Shown here: positions 7,801-17,178 of the stretch, in pieces | How the letters are laid out: the number at the start of each line of letters is the position of its first letter | Position numbering within the stretch: the stretch's first letter is position 1 | Source: Cellvibrio sp. 79 | Lineage (GTDB): Bacteria > Pseudomonadota > Gammaproteobacteria > Pseudomonadales > Cellvibrionaceae | Length of the DNA stretch: 64,000 nt | Direction of reading: 5' to 3' | NCBI GenBank assembly: GCA_003056245.1 | Contig: MVDH01000003.1 | Location: forward strand, 516,187-580,186 | The notes under the pieces: generated by a model | Databases searched by the model: none | Seen by the model: only the letters and a program-made list of their open reading frames with translations | Told to the model about the DNA's origin: nothing | Translations under genes and position numbers: made by a program

Positions 7801-8289
7801 ATGGACCACACCCCCATCGCCTGCAGCCATCATGATCACGACCACTGCATCCATGATGCTTTGGAAGCAGCACGCAACCTGTGCGTGAGCCGCGGCGTGC
7901 GCCTGACGGATTTGCGTTTGCAAGTACTGGAGTTGATATGGCAAAACCACAAACCCCTGGGTGCTTATACCCTCATGGAAATGCTGGCTAAGGCGAACAC
8001 GCGACGCGTGGCGCCGCCGACTGTTTATCGCGCGCTGGATTTCTTATTGGAGCAAGGGCTGATTCATCGCATCAATGTACTTAACGCTTTTATCGGTTGC
8101 CCCTCACCGGGCACCAAACACCAAAGCCATTTTTTGATTTGCCGTACGTGCGGGGTTGCTATCGAACTTGATGAACCGACCTTGAACCAACAAATCCTGC
8201 AGGTCGCGAAAGAATCCGGTTTTACTGTGGAAACCCAAGCGCTGGAAGTGTCCGGCCTTTGCGCTAACTGTGCAGGAGCCAATACATGA
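7801..8289 (+). CDS. zur: Zinc uptake regulator Zur (Fur family)
   Basis: Zinc-sensing repressor, 162 residues from ATG 7801; a TTG at 7780 would add seven residues and cannot be excluded, since neither start has a good ribosome binding site. The N-terminus has a striking metal-ligand run (CSHHDHDHCIHD, residues 8-19). A winged-helix domain follows (RGVRLTDLRLQVLELIW...PPTVYRALDFL), then the dimerisation domain with the structural zinc site C114xxC117 and C154xxC157, and the HQSHFLIC strand typical of Zur/Fur. The znuC start overlaps its stop (ATGA), so they are translationally coupled. Confidence 0.93.
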   Translation: MDHTPIACSHHDHDHCIHDALEAARNLCVSRGVRLTDLRLQVLELIWQNHKPLGAYTLMEMLAKANTRRVAPPTVYRALDFLLEQGLIHRINVLNAFIGCPSPGTKHQSHFLICRTCGVAIELDEPTLNQQILQVAKESGFTVETQALEVSGLCANCAGANT

Positions 8290-9116
8290 GTGCAGTTCTA
8301 ATCAAGGCTCGCGGCCTTGGCGTAGTGCGCAATGGTCGCCAGATTCTCCAGCATGCCGATCTCACACTGGAAGCCGGCAAGATCGTCACCCTTATCGGCC
8401 CTAACGGCGCGGGTAAAACTACGCTGGTGCGCGCAGTGCTCGGTTTGATTAAAGTTGATCAGGGGAGCATCGAGAAAAGCAGTGATTTGCGCATCGGTTA
8501 TATGCCGCAAAAATTACACATCGATGCCAGCCTGCCATTGAGCGTGGCTCGCTTTCTTGCACTGGGCGGCAAACCCCGGGTGAATATGGATGAAATAGTG
8601 CAACTTACGGGCATCAGCGAGCTGATCAACCAGCCTATGCAATCCCTATCCGGTGGTGAAACCCAGCGGGTGTTATTAGCCCGTGCCCTGCTGCGCGATC
8701 CGCAATTATTGGTGCTGGATGAGCCGGTTCAAGGCGTAGATGTCACCGGCCAATCTGCACTTTATGCATTGATCAATGAGATCCGTAACCGTCGCCAGTG
8801 CGGGGTTTTGCTGGTCTCACATGATTTGCATTTGGTCATGGCCACAACGGATACCGTGGTGTGCCTCAACCAGCATGTCTGCTGCCAAGGCCACCCCGAA
8901 CAAGTAACTAACGATCCCGCCTACCTCGCGCTTTTCGGCGAAATCACCGGTAATACCAATGCCCCACAGGTGGCGATTTATACCCATCACCATGACCACC
9001 AGCATGATGCTCATGGAAATGTAATTCACGGTGGAAAAAACAAGTTGATTCACCGCCATGGCCCGGGTTGCGGCATAGACCATGGCGACAGTTGCGAGCA
9101 TCATCACCATGGCTGA
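8286..9116 (+). CDS. znuC: Zinc ABC transporter ATPase ZnuC with His-rich tail
   Basis: ATPase subunit that energises zinc import through ZnuB. 276 residues: Walker A GPNGAGKT (38-45), Q-loop near GYMPQKL, ABC signature LSGGETQR, Walker B LLVLDEP and the switch H in LLVSHDLH. The last 45 residues carry about 15 histidines (YTHHHDHQHDAHG... to EHHHHG), more than the core fold needs, suggesting a cytoplasmic zinc-binding or sensing tail. Its start overlaps zur by 4 bp, and its end overlaps znuB by 8 bp. Confidence 0.95.
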   Translation: MSAVLIKARGLGVVRNGRQILQHADLTLEAGKIVTLIGPNGAGKTTLVRAVLGLIKVDQGSIEKSSDLRIGYMPQKLHIDASLPLSVARFLALGGKPRVNMDEIVQLTGISELINQPMQSLSGGETQRVLLARALLRDPQLLVLDEPVQGVDVTGQSALYALINEIRNRRQCGVLLVSHDLHLVMATTDTVVCLNQHVCCQGHPEQVTNDPAYLALFGEITGNTNAPQVAIYTHHHDHQHDAHGNVIHGGKNKLIHRHGPGCGIDHGDSCEHHHHG

Positions 9117-9894
9117 TTTTCTTTTACTCGCCCTGCTTGCCGGTATTGCCGTCGCATTAGTAGCTGGCCCTTTGGGCGCTTTCGCGGTCTGGCGGCGTAT
9201 GGCTTATTTTGGCGATACACTCGCCCACTCGGCGTTGCTGGGAGTGACCTTCGGGCTGCTGCTGGATATCAATCTGAACCTGGCTATTGCCCTGGGATGC
9301 TTGTTGCTTGCGTTGATATTGGTTGGGCTGCAACACAACCGTTTCCTCGCCACCGACACACTTCTGGGAATTCTCTCCCATTCCACGCTTGCCCTCGGGC
9401 TGGTTTGCGTCAGCGTATTCAGTGAAAACCGCATCGATCTGCTCGCCTATTTGTTTGGCGATATTCTGGCGGTCAGCCCGAATGATGTTATCGGTATCTG
9501 GATTATTAGTCTTGCCGTGCTTGGAGCCCTGGTCTGGTTGTGGCGACCGCTGCTCGCCATCACTGTTCATGAAGAGCTTGCGCAAGTTGAGGATGTTCCC
9601 GTCGTAAAAGTACGCACCGCGTTGATGTTGTTGATGGCGCTGGTAATTGCTATCGCCATGAAAGTGGTTGGAGTACTACTCATCACTGCTCTGTTAATTA
9701 TTCCAGCCGCCGCCAGCCGCCGGCTGACGCGCACGCCGGAGCAAATGGCAGTGATTGCCAGCTTATTGGGGACTTTAGCGGTAATTGCTGGCCTGAGTGC
9801 GTCTTATTGGTGGGACAGCCCTGCTGGTCCGGCAATAGTTTTATCCACCACCTTGATGTTCTGTTTAACGCTGTTCAAAAAACAACAAGGCTGA
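9109..9894 (+). CDS. znuB: Zinc ABC transporter permease ZnuB
   Basis: Inner-membrane permease of the ABC-3 family with seven to nine hydrophobic segments over 261 residues. Start ATG 9109 (MADFLLLALLAGI) matches the usual ZnuB beginning; an in-frame ATG at 9082 inside znuC would add nine residues. Conserved features include GPLGAFAVWRRMAYFGDTLAHSALLG near the N-terminus and the GDILAVS segment mid-protein. It is the last gene of the zur operon; I see no hairpin terminator before the next small gene. Confidence 0.93.
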   Translation: MADFLLLALLAGIAVALVAGPLGAFAVWRRMAYFGDTLAHSALLGVTFGLLLDINLNLAIALGCLLLALILVGLQHNRFLATDTLLGILSHSTLALGLVCVSVFSENRIDLLAYLFGDILAVSPNDVIGIWIISLAVLGALVWLWRPLLAITVHEELAQVEDVPVVKVRTALMLLMALVIAIAMKVVGVLLITALLIIPAAASRRLTRTPEQMAVIASLLGTLAVIAGLSASYWWDSPAGPAIVLSTTLMFCLTLFKKQQG

Positions 9895-10032
9895 AATTTG
9901 TAAGCAAAATCGCACAAGACTCAGCGCAAATTGCGACTATTTTCACATTTGGCTTTGGGTAATACTGTCCACCATGCCGCACTGACACCTTTAACCCGAT
10001 TGGCGGCGAAATTAGCAAGGATAGGTCACCCC

Positions 10033-10269
10033 ATGACGATATTGAATATAGGTACCGAAGCGTTCAACAGCACCGAAGTCGCTGCAAAAGTCCAGGCAGA
10101 TATCAGCTTTTTGTTGTCGCGAATTACGTTACTTAAAGCACAACCCAATCCGAATCCGGTGGTTCTTCAAACCTACCAGGAAATGTTGGAAAGCCGCCAG
10201 GCGGTACTTGATTGGCTAATGCAAGATCCCAAAAGCCTGGATCAAAAAACCGCTGGAACCAGCCACTAG
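10033..10269 (+). CDS. Hypothetical small protein, 78 residues
   Basis: ATG 10033 follows AAGGATAGG (10018-10026) with 6 nt spacing, which favours it over the longer frame from 9931. The product has no signal peptide, cysteine or membrane segment. It reads as two helices (STEVAAKVQADISFLLSRITLLK and VVLQTYQEMLESRQAVLDWL) joined by a short Asn-Pro repeat loop (PNPNP), so a helical hairpin is likely. No family recognised. It lies between znuB and the LpxH-like gene, 140 bp after znuB. Confidence 0.55.
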   Translation: MTILNIGTEAFNSTEVAAKVQADISFLLSRITLLKAQPNPNPVVLQTYQEMLESRQAVLDWLMQDPKSLDQKTAGTSH

Positions 10270-10353
10270 CCTGTCATTCAAGATTCATAAAAATGTTGCG
10301 TTTTCGTCACACTTTCACCGCAGAATTGGGTGAAACAGCCACGGAAACGCATC

Positions 10354-11211
10354 ATGAATTCTTCAGTTCACCCCTTGGCCGCTCCGCTGCTTGAAACTGC
10401 ATTTACCGCAGAGTTGCCTAACCCTCGCCCTGCCAGTTACCTTATCAATGCACGCACCGTCTGGATTTCCGATATCCATTTAGGATTCCGCGATTGCAAG
10501 GCAGATTACCTGCTCGATTTCCTCGACAAAATCCACTGCGACACTTTGTACCTGGTGGGTGATATCGTGGATTTATGGTCGCTCCAACGTCGTTTTTGCT
10601 GGCCGAAGAAGCATTATCAGGTGATGCTGAAATTCTATGAGCTGGCCGCCAGGGGCGTGCGTGTGGTTTACGTTCCCGGCAACCATGACGACCCCATTCG
10701 CCATTTCTGCGGCCAACTTTTCGGCCCGATTGAAATCGCCCATGAACATGAATATCTGACCGCCGATGGCAAGCGCTTGCTGATTATGCATGGCGATGCC
10801 ATGGATGCGTACATCAACCACAGTTGGTTAACGCGAGTGATTGGCGACCACGGCTATGAATTACTGTTGTTTATCAATCGCTGGTCTGATCGTTTGCGTA
10901 AGCTGGTTGGCCGCCCTTACTTTTCGCTCGCCGGGTTAATCAAAAGCAATATCAAAGGTGCGAAAGCGGCTATTGAAACTTATGAGCGCGAAGCCATCGG
11001 GGAAGCGAAGCGGCGCGGTTATGACGGTGTGGTTTGCGGCCATATCCATTACCCGGCGTTGCGTGAGGAAAACGGTTTGCGCTACGCCAATTGCGGTGAC
11101 TGGATCGAAAACTGTACCGCGCTGGTGGAAGATCACCAGGGCGTGATGCGTTTGTTGCACCACAGCGACCAGATTGCCTGGCAGGAGCTGCATAGCTCGC
11201 AAGCAGCGTAG
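10354..11211 (+). CDS. LpxH-like UDP-2,3-diacylglucosamine diphosphatase family phosphoesterase
   Basis: Calcineurin-like metallophosphoesterase of 285 residues from ATG 10354; a GTG at 10330 is an alternative. The five metal motifs are intact: DIHLGFRD, GDIVDLW, GNHDDP, MHGDAMD and CGHIHYP. The length and the VWISDIHLG start place it in the YbbF/LpxH-like group that handles UDP-diacylglucosamine or related pyrophosphates at the inner membrane. Many genomes of this group carry both a true LpxH and a longer homologue such as this one, so lipid A synthesis is not certain. It is a single gene, followed by a small hairpin and the sigma factor operon. Confidence 0.8.
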   Translation: MNSSVHPLAAPLLETAFTAELPNPRPASYLINARTVWISDIHLGFRDCKADYLLDFLDKIHCDTLYLVGDIVDLWSLQRRFCWPKKHYQVMLKFYELAARGVRVVYVPGNHDDPIRHFCGQLFGPIEIAHEHEYLTADGKRLLIMHGDAMDAYINHSWLTRVIGDHGYELLLFINRWSDRLRKLVGRPYFSLAGLIKSNIKGAKAAIETYEREAIGEAKRRGYDGVVCGHIHYPALREENGLRYANCGDWIENCTALVEDHQGVMRLLHHSDQIAWQELHSSQAA

Positions 11212-11224
11212 CTATTATTTGGCG

Positions 11225-11245
11225 GCGAACCTGCTACCGGTTCGC
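11225..11245 (+). terminator. Weak hairpin after the phosphoesterase gene
   Basis: GCGAACC and GGTTCGC form a 7-bp stem with a 7-nt loop 13 bp after the stop codon. No T-run follows, so terminator activity is uncertain. Confidence 0.3.
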
Positions 11246-11309
11246 TGCTCATCGAATTGTCATATATTTTCCCTATGCTGGCGCGCGAATCAGTAGCGAG
11301 AAGCCAGCC

Positions 11310-11819
11310 ATGCCCGACCCCCTCAGCTCCGAGCCTGAAATATTGGATGAGCGCCTCATTTCAAGCAGTGGGCCGCTTAAACGTTATATCCGTAAAATTG
11401 CTCCCAACAGCAGTGATATTGCCGACATTTACCAGGAATCCATCCTGCGGGTAATTGAGCAGGCTCGTAGCCAGCCATTGTGCAATCCCCTTGCCTACGC
11501 TGTACGGATTGCCCGTAACCTGGTGATCAATCGTCCAAAACACCACATCCTGCCACTGGACGAAGTGGATGACCTGCATTGCCCGAAACCCTGTCCGGAA
11601 GAACATACTTGCCAGACCCAGCGTGCGCGCCTGCTTGAGGATTTTCTGGTGTCCATGCCCGCACAACGGCGTGAGGTGCTAATCCGCCGCCGTCTGCGCG
11701 GTGAGTCACGCGAGCAAATTGCCACCGCCATGGACCTCAGCGAAGAAGCTGTGAAAAAACATATGACGCGCGCGCTGGCTGACCTGCAACGTTTTCTGGA
11801 TACCCATAATTCCCGCTAA
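11310..11819 (+). CDS. ECF RNA polymerase sigma factor, FecI-like
   Basis: Group IV sigma factor of 169 residues starting at ATG 11310. Region 2 (about 18-75) shows the DIADIYQESILRVIEQ pattern and the following ...AYAVRIARNLVINR; region 4 (about 112-160) has MPAQRREVLIRRRLRGESREQIATAMDLSEEAVKKHMTRAL split across two helices of the HTH. Together with the downstream FecR and an STN-bearing TonB receptor it forms a complete cell-surface signalling set: ligand binding by the receptor passes through FecR to free this sigma factor, which should transcribe the receptor gene. The stop codon overlaps the fecR start by one base. Confidence 0.9.
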   Translation: MPDPLSSEPEILDERLISSSGPLKRYIRKIAPNSSDIADIYQESILRVIEQARSQPLCNPLAYAVRIARNLVINRPKHHILPLDEVDDLHCPKPCPEEHTCQTQRARLLEDFLVSMPAQRREVLIRRRLRGESREQIATAMDLSEEAVKKHMTRALADLQRFLDTHNSR

Positions 11820-12814
11820 TGACTATGAATTACAACAATCCCTCTTTACCCGCCGATGACGACGATGATTACCTGCGTGCGGCCGAATGGCTGGACCAAT
11901 TAAGCGAACAACCACTGGATGAGCTTTCCACCCGCCGCTTCCTGTTGTGGATGGAAGCAAAACCCGGGCGTCGCGCTCTGTTTGAACGGCTGGTTCAGAC
12001 CTGGAATGATCCGGCACTAACACGAGCCGCCAAAGCCGTAATGAAGCAAACAACGGCAACTTCCTCGCACTTCACCTTCACACCTTGGCGTGCGGGCTTC
12101 GCGTTTTCACTCTGCCTGTGCGTGGCCATCGCAGCATCTTTTAAATGGTTTGGGACTGATATAACTATCGTTGCGCCTGTGCCTATTGCAACCAATGTTG
12201 GTATTCGCCATGACGTGCAACTCGCCGATGGATCGCAACTGGAAGTCGGCCCGGCAAGCCAGGTGTCAGTTCTGCTGGGCGAACAGCGCCGTGAAATTGC
12301 CCTGGAACAAGGAATGGCCTACTTTCGCGTCGCGAAAGATAAAAGCCGGCCATTTGAGGTACGCATTGATAATGCCAGCGTGGTGGCAGTCGGGACTGAA
12401 TTTAATATCGACAAAACGGCTACCCGTATTGAGGTCACTGTTTATGAGGGCGCCGTTGAGGTGCGCGATCAACCTGCGCACCAGGCACAACTATTGCGCG
12501 CTGGCGAACGCGCACTGATTGGCACGACAGGCATTCAGCGTTTAACGGTCGATCTGCAGCAACTCGTGGATTGGCGCTCCGGCTGGCTGGAAGTGGCAAA
12601 TGGCGAACTTGGGCAGTTGCTTGAGCAGCTGAACCGCTATAGCCAGCACCCCATCCGCTTGCCTGATCCGGAGCTTGGCCACATGCCCATCGCTGGCAGG
12701 TTTCACCTTAAGGATGCCCCATCAACCTTGCAATTGCTGACCGAACTCTACGATTTGCAACTGCATACCCGGACCAACCAGGGAAAGACCGAATTACAAC
12801 TCACCAGGCGCTGA
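11819..12814 (+). CDS. FecR-family transmembrane anti-sigma factor
   Basis: Inner-membrane regulator of 331 residues. The N-terminal DUF4880 segment (about 18-70; AAEWLDQLSEQP...FLLWM..KPGRRALFERLVQTW) binds the sigma factor in the cytoplasm. One membrane segment follows near residues 84-106, then the periplasmic FecR domain (about 125-215; DVQLADGSQLEVGPAS and VVAVGTEFNI). The C-terminal part (GRFHLKDAPSTLQLL) is the piece that touches the receptor's STN domain in characterised systems. Its ATG overlaps the sigma gene stop, and the receptor starts 16 bp downstream, so all three are one operon. Confidence 0.9.
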   Translation: MTMNYNNPSLPADDDDDYLRAAEWLDQLSEQPLDELSTRRFLLWMEAKPGRRALFERLVQTWNDPALTRAAKAVMKQTTATSSHFTFTPWRAGFAFSLCLCVAIAASFKWFGTDITIVAPVPIATNVGIRHDVQLADGSQLEVGPASQVSVLLGEQRREIALEQGMAYFRVAKDKSRPFEVRIDNASVVAVGTEFNIDKTATRIEVTVYEGAVEVRDQPAHQAQLLRAGERALIGTTGIQRLTVDLQQLVDWRSGWLEVANGELGQLLEQLNRYSQHPIRLPDPELGHMPIAGRFHLKDAPSTLQLLTELYDLQLHTRTNQGKTELQLTRR

Positions 12815-12830
12815 CGGGATAAAGGCAACG

Positions 12831-15713
12831 ATGTACCGACGCCAGTTAAATCCCCTAATACACCCGGTTTTATGGGTGGTTTTAGTGGTATTTGGCTGCG
12901 GCTTTGCGCTGCAGAGCCACAGTCAGGACAATCCGGGCGAACAACCCGGCAGGATTGAATTGCCCGCCCAACCTCTCAGCCAATCGTTAACATCTGTAGC
13001 ACGGCAGTTGCAAATCGCTATCGCGTTTAACCCCACCCAACTTTCGACTATCACCGCGCCAGCGCTCGCCGGGAATTACACACCCGCTGCTTTACTCGAC
13101 GAACTGCTGGAACACTCCCCTTTTTATGCCCGGCAACAGGGTTCCGGTTGGCTGATCCTGCCTCGCCCGCCACTGTTGTCGCCACCATCATCTGAACCCG
13201 AACAGGTTGAAGTCGAAGATCTTTTGATACTAGGTAGTTACCGCCGCAGCCAGGAGGCTGCTATCCAGCTGAAACAGCATAGTAATGCGCAAATTGAGAC
13301 TGTTATCGCCGATGATATCGCCCAATTTCCCGCACACAATATTGCCGAAGCACTCCAGCGTAGCCCCGGGATTTCAGTGGTACGCGAGCGAGGCGAGGCG
13401 CTGTTCCTTAGTATTCGCGGCCTGCCGACGCGCTTTAATACTCTTCGCCTTAATGGCCATAACCTGGCGGTGAACGAAAATGTACGCAACTCCGAACAAT
13501 ATGGCCGCCGCTTTCATTACGACCTGTTCCCTGCCGAGCTGGTCGCTGGCGTAGAAGTATTAAAAAGTGCGGCGGCAGATCAGGATGAGGGCGCCATCGG
13601 TGGGAGTGTCAATCTCCGCACTTTCGCTCCGCTGGATTTAGGACCACAGCTTTCGTTTAGCGCCAAGGCCAACAGCGCCGAGCTTGCAGGCGACTGGTCA
13701 CCACGCGTTGCGGGGCTGGGCAGTTGGGTTGATGATGAACAGGAGTTCGGCGCGCTACTGGCCGTTGCCTACAGCGACCGGTCCCTGCGCCAGGATCGGG
13801 TATTGAATTTTCGCTGGGAACAAATGGATAACCCGGCGAGCAATGCAACCAACACATTACTTACCCCATCCGGCCTGCGCCCCACACTGGAACTGGAGCA
13901 ACGCGAACGGCTCGGTTGGAGCGCTGCTTTGCAATGGCAACCGGCGTCGCCGTTTTCCATCGGACTACGCTGGTTACAACTGCGTCAAACCATTGATTAC
14001 CAGGAGTTCAGTTACAGCGCCGACTATCAAAGCCCGGCGCTTATCCAGAGCGCCAGCGAAACCCGAGGACAGGCCTTGATAACTGGGGATACTAATAACG
14101 GGTCGGTGCAAATTGGCCGTGAATCCGCCGGCATTAGCGATGATAATCGCCTGGTTGACCTCAATTTCGTCTGGGAAGGAATCCACTGGAAATGGGAGGG
14201 AAATTGGGCTGAAAGCCATGCAACCAGTAGCAATCCTGCGCCCATCAAACGTACCCGTTTGCGCCGTCAGGGCGATGTAGCTTTCTCCTTTGCTTACCCG
14301 GGCGATCAACAGTTACCGCACATTACCTACCGCACCATCGACCTGACCAACCCGCAGGATTTCCCCGGCCGACGCCTGGAATGGCGCGTAACCCATAGCG
14401 AGGACAGCGAAGACACACTCAACCTGAGCCTGTCGCGCCCCGTAGAATTTGGCTGGATATCGGGCCTGAAACTGGGCCTCCAATGGCGCACCCACGAGCG
14501 CAACTATTGGCGTAAGGATCGCTTGATCACCCAGGGCATCAGCGGCGTTTATTTTCCGGCGAGTTATTTTGAACCAATGCCGGTTAGCGATTTCCTGCAA
14601 ACAGCACACGGCCTGCCGAAGCAGTGGTTGGTGCCTGATGAAAATGCCTTTTGGAGCGAGGTCGATGAAGCCGCGCTGTATCGCTCACCGTTCAGTCCCA
14701 CCGATTTACTCAACAGTTACCGCCTGAGCGATGACCATTACGCAACCTATTTCATGCTAGACCTCAACCAACCAGGCTGGCGCTGGCCATTGCGGGGCGA
14801 TGTGGGAATACGCCATATCGATACCACACAGATCGCACGTGGCTACCAACCATCAGGTAATTCAACAAACGGTGAACAGCCAGTACACGCACGGTTTGAC
14901 CAGCACTATCAGGCACCGTTACCCGCGGCCAATATCGTGCTGGAAACCAAACCCGATTTACTCTGGCGCTCAACCCTGGCGCGCGTCATGGCACGCCCGG
15001 ATTATCAGGATCTGGCACCGCGCCTGAGCTTTAATTCCGGTGACCTGGCCAGCGCCAGCGGCGGCAATCCGGACCTCAAACCGGTAACCGGTTGGCAACT
15101 GGATACCGCACTGGAATTTTATCCGGCAGACAACGGGCTGATTGCGGCGGGGATCTTCTTTAAAAAGCTGGATAATTTTTTCCAAACCCGCACCAGTGGC
15201 AAGCTCATCAACGGCCAACTTTACGAATTCACCCAACCCGACAATGGCGCCAGCGCGCGCATCGCTGGTCTGGAGCTCACCCTGCAAACACGCTTGCCGG
15301 AACCGCTCGCAAACTGGGGAGTAGAAACCAATTACACCCGCACCTGGTCGCGCGCTACCTACTTGAGCGCAACAGGGGAAACGCAAGACCGGCTCGCGGA
15401 TGTGGCCAACAATAGTGTGAATGCGGGGATCTACCGCGAGGGTAAATATTGGGATATGCGCCTGCATTACAGCTGGCGAGACAAGGTGCTCAACCAGGTT
15501 GCCAGCGCCAATTTGGCAGCACAAAACATCGATGCCTTTGGTTCATTGGATATGCACACCGCCTTGCATATTCGCCCCGGCCTGAGCTTCACTGCCGAAG
15601 CCACCAATCTCACCAACGCCGCGCAATGGGAAAGTGTGCTGGGCGATGAGTTCGCCGGTTATACCCGTTACGGGCGCAGTTTCTGGTTAGGTATTCAGCT
15701 GCAATTACTTTGA
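12831..15713 (+). CDS. TonB-dependent receptor with N-terminal signalling (STN) domain
   Basis: Outer-membrane transporter/transducer of 960 residues, ATG 12831 after AAAGG. Order: signal peptide (about 1-32), STN domain (about 42-115), TonB box region (EVEDLLILG, about 126-134), plug (about 150-285; ISVVRERGEALFLSIRGL and AIGGSVNLRTF), then a 22-strand-type barrel ending in YGRSFWLGIQLQLL with a terminal aromatic-rich strand. The plug and barrel have the style of the TonB-Xanth-Caul family used for carbohydrates and other large nutrients rather than classical siderophores. It is clearly paralogous to the receptor at 20221-22872, sharing for example PTLELE-RER and SLRQDR-LNF blocks. Substrate unknown; secreted phosphoesterases lie between the two. 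Confidence 0.9.
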   Translation: MYRRQLNPLIHPVLWVVLVVFGCGFALQSHSQDNPGEQPGRIELPAQPLSQSLTSVARQLQIAIAFNPTQLSTITAPALAGNYTPAALLDELLEHSPFYARQQGSGWLILPRPPLLSPPSSEPEQVEVEDLLILGSYRRSQEAAIQLKQHSNAQIETVIADDIAQFPAHNIAEALQRSPGISVVRERGEALFLSIRGLPTRFNTLRLNGHNLAVNENVRNSEQYGRRFHYDLFPAELVAGVEVLKSAAADQDEGAIGGSVNLRTFAPLDLGPQLSFSAKANSAELAGDWSPRVAGLGSWVDDEQEFGALLAVAYSDRSLRQDRVLNFRWEQMDNPASNATNTLLTPSGLRPTLELEQRERLGWSAALQWQPASPFSIGLRWLQLRQTIDYQEFSYSADYQSPALIQSASETRGQALITGDTNNGSVQIGRESAGISDDNRLVDLNFVWEGIHWKWEGNWAESHATSSNPAPIKRTRLRRQGDVAFSFAYPGDQQLPHITYRTIDLTNPQDFPGRRLEWRVTHSEDSEDTLNLSLSRPVEFGWISGLKLGLQWRTHERNYWRKDRLITQGISGVYFPASYFEPMPVSDFLQTAHGLPKQWLVPDENAFWSEVDEAALYRSPFSPTDLLNSYRLSDDHYATYFMLDLNQPGWRWPLRGDVGIRHIDTTQIARGYQPSGNSTNGEQPVHARFDQHYQAPLPAANIVLETKPDLLWRSTLARVMARPDYQDLAPRLSFNSGDLASASGGNPDLKPVTGWQLDTALEFYPADNGLIAAGIFFKKLDNFFQTRTSGKLINGQLYEFTQPDNGASARIAGLELTLQTRLPEPLANWGVETNYTRTWSRATYLSATGETQDRLADVANNSVNAGIYREGKYWDMRLHYSWRDKVLNQVASANLAAQNIDAFGSLDMHTALHIRPGLSFTAEATNLTNAAQWESVLGDEFAGYTRYGRSFWLGIQLQLL

Positions 15714-15852
15714 AAACCAAAGTGTTACTAAAAAATAAATTATCTTTGAAAAAAAAGCATTTTTGAAAATAAAAGAATCTTTAAAAAAACAAAAATAATA
15801 CTGAAAAAAACAACTGTAGCTGCAAAATTTGTTTGGAAAAAATCCGGTTAAA

Positions 15853-15874
15853 CGCTTCCGCCGTAGCGGAAGCG
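15853..15874 (-). terminator. Hairpin after the phosphodiesterase-lectin gene
   Basis: CGCTTCCGC (15853-15861) and GCGGAAGCG (15866-15874) make a 9-bp stem, 9 bp beyond the minus-strand stop. The U-tract is short (three U). The AT-rich stretch 15714-15852 between the two convergent genes holds no gene. Confidence 0.5.
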
Positions 15875-15882
15875 CGCAGGGA

Positions 15883-17178
15883 TCAGCGTTTTTTTGCAAT
15901 CAACCCCAATTTATCCAATTCATTCGCCGCGCGGCCATAAGCACCAATAAATGCCATTCCCGCTGGCGCCGTAAATGTTTGGCAACTGCCGCGATAAGTG
16001 CCGCCGTAAATACGATTATTCTGGCTGGTTTTTATTTCCAGATAAAAAATGCGCGTGGTGTCTTTCTTATCCTGGCAAGCAATAACCTGAGTGATGTAAT
16101 TGCTCGCATTTAATGACAGCGATTGCAAAGCACCGCCACTGCCACCGTGGGAAAGTGTCGTGCCGTTAGCGTAGGTGAATGAAATATTATCTACGCGTGC
16201 GCCGCTGCGAAGAGCAACGCTGGTGAGCGCCGGGTAATTCGCTGCGTGCAATTCCGCCAGATCATTATAAAAATTGCCGTGCGGGCCACCGAGTGCAGCA
16301 GTGAGTGTGTAATTGGAATTTACCGCATAGGAAAAATACGCCGAAAGCGGATCATGGTCAGACAGAGATGCATTATTTTGATCAACAAAATGTGCCGGCA
16401 CATAAGCATCGTTCAACACCAGGCTCACCGCCGGGCTGCTGCGATATAAAATTTTATCGACGCGCTCGCAGTTGCCGGAATTTTTATTAGCGCAATCCAT
16501 TAATGCCTCTGCACCTGCTTGCGGATAATTTCCCAGGCGCGATTTTTCCACCCACACATCTTTAAAACCGGCGGCAATAAGATCGTGGAATTTATCAGTC
16601 GCGCGAGTGTAGCGGGAATTGGTATCGCCAGCGACAATCACTGCATGGCCTTTGGAGTTAGCTTCAATAAATGCCAGTAATTGCAGGGTATTTTTAGCGC
16701 GCGCCGCTAATGAATTGGTGTCACTACCGGCATCGGTATGCAAATTATAAACATCCACAATTGCGCCACCGTTTAAAAAGTGCCGCGACATATGAAAACC
16801 TTTGGGTGTTAAACAATCGGTGCCGCTATCAAATACACCGTAACAATCATTCCATTTGATGCGCGCAAAATCCGTGTAGGCAAAACGCGAAAATAAATTC
16901 ATGCCGTCACCCACAGCAATATCACCGGAGTGGCTGGATTTATAAGGGTGATTATTCTGGCTCAGCAAATCGCTGTGGTAACTGAAATCTTCCTGCACAA
17001 CAACAATGTCGTAATCATTTAACAGCGGGCTGATTTTTACTGTATTCGCTGCCGGGCTTCCGGAGCTGAATGCATCCGGCAAACCGGCGACATTATAGGT
17101 GAGCACATTAAACGTGCCGCTAGCGAATGCCGGTACGCTAAGGCTTATAGCGGCGATAATTTTTAGAACGTTTTTCAC
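15883..17178 (-). CDS. Secreted sphingomyelinase/DNase I-fold phosphodiesterase with C-terminal jacalin-like lectin domain
   Basis: Exported hydrolase of 431 residues. Start GTG 17178 follows GAGGAAACC and begins a clean signal peptide ([20 protein letters not shown]). The N-terminal two thirds is an endonuclease/exonuclease/phosphatase fold with all key motifs: TYNVAG, VQED (metal glutamate), GDTNSRYT (Asp/Asn) and [10 protein letters not shown] (catalytic Asp-His). This matches neutral sphingomyelinases and related secreted phosphodiesterases. From about residue 290 the sequence switches to a jacalin-like beta-prism ([12 protein letters not shown]...[12 protein letters not shown]...[14 protein letters not shown]), which should bind sugars. 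Substrate not decided: phospholipid, nucleic acid or another phosphodiester. Convergent with the upstream receptor and more A+T-rich than it. Confidence 0.8.
   Translation of the reverse strand: MKNVLKIIAAISLSVPAFASGTFNVLTYNVAGLPDAFSSGSPAANTVKISPLLNDYDIVVVQEDFSYHSDLLSQNNHPYKSSHSGDIAVGDGMNLFSRFAYTDFARIKWNDCYGVFDSGTDCLTPKGFHMSRHFLNGGAIVDVYNLHTDAGSDTNSLAARAKNTLQLLAFIEANSKGHAVIVAGDTNSRYTRATDKFHDLIAAGFKDVWVEKSRLGNYPQAGAEALMDCANKNSGNCERVDKILYRSSPAVSLVLNDAYVPAHFVDQNNASLSDHDPLSAYFSYAVNSNYTLTAALGGPHGNFYNDLAELHAANYPALTSVALRSGARVDNISFTYANGTTLSHGGSGGALQSLSLNASNYITQVIACQDKKDTTRIFYLEIKTSQNNRIYGGTYRGSCQTFTAPAGMAFIGAYGRAANELDKLGLIAKKR

Noticed and set aside
14970-15524. A 184-codon minus-strand frame inside the first TonB receptor
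   Set aside because: The receptor frame is clearly coding there; the antisense frame has no recognisable domain or start signal.
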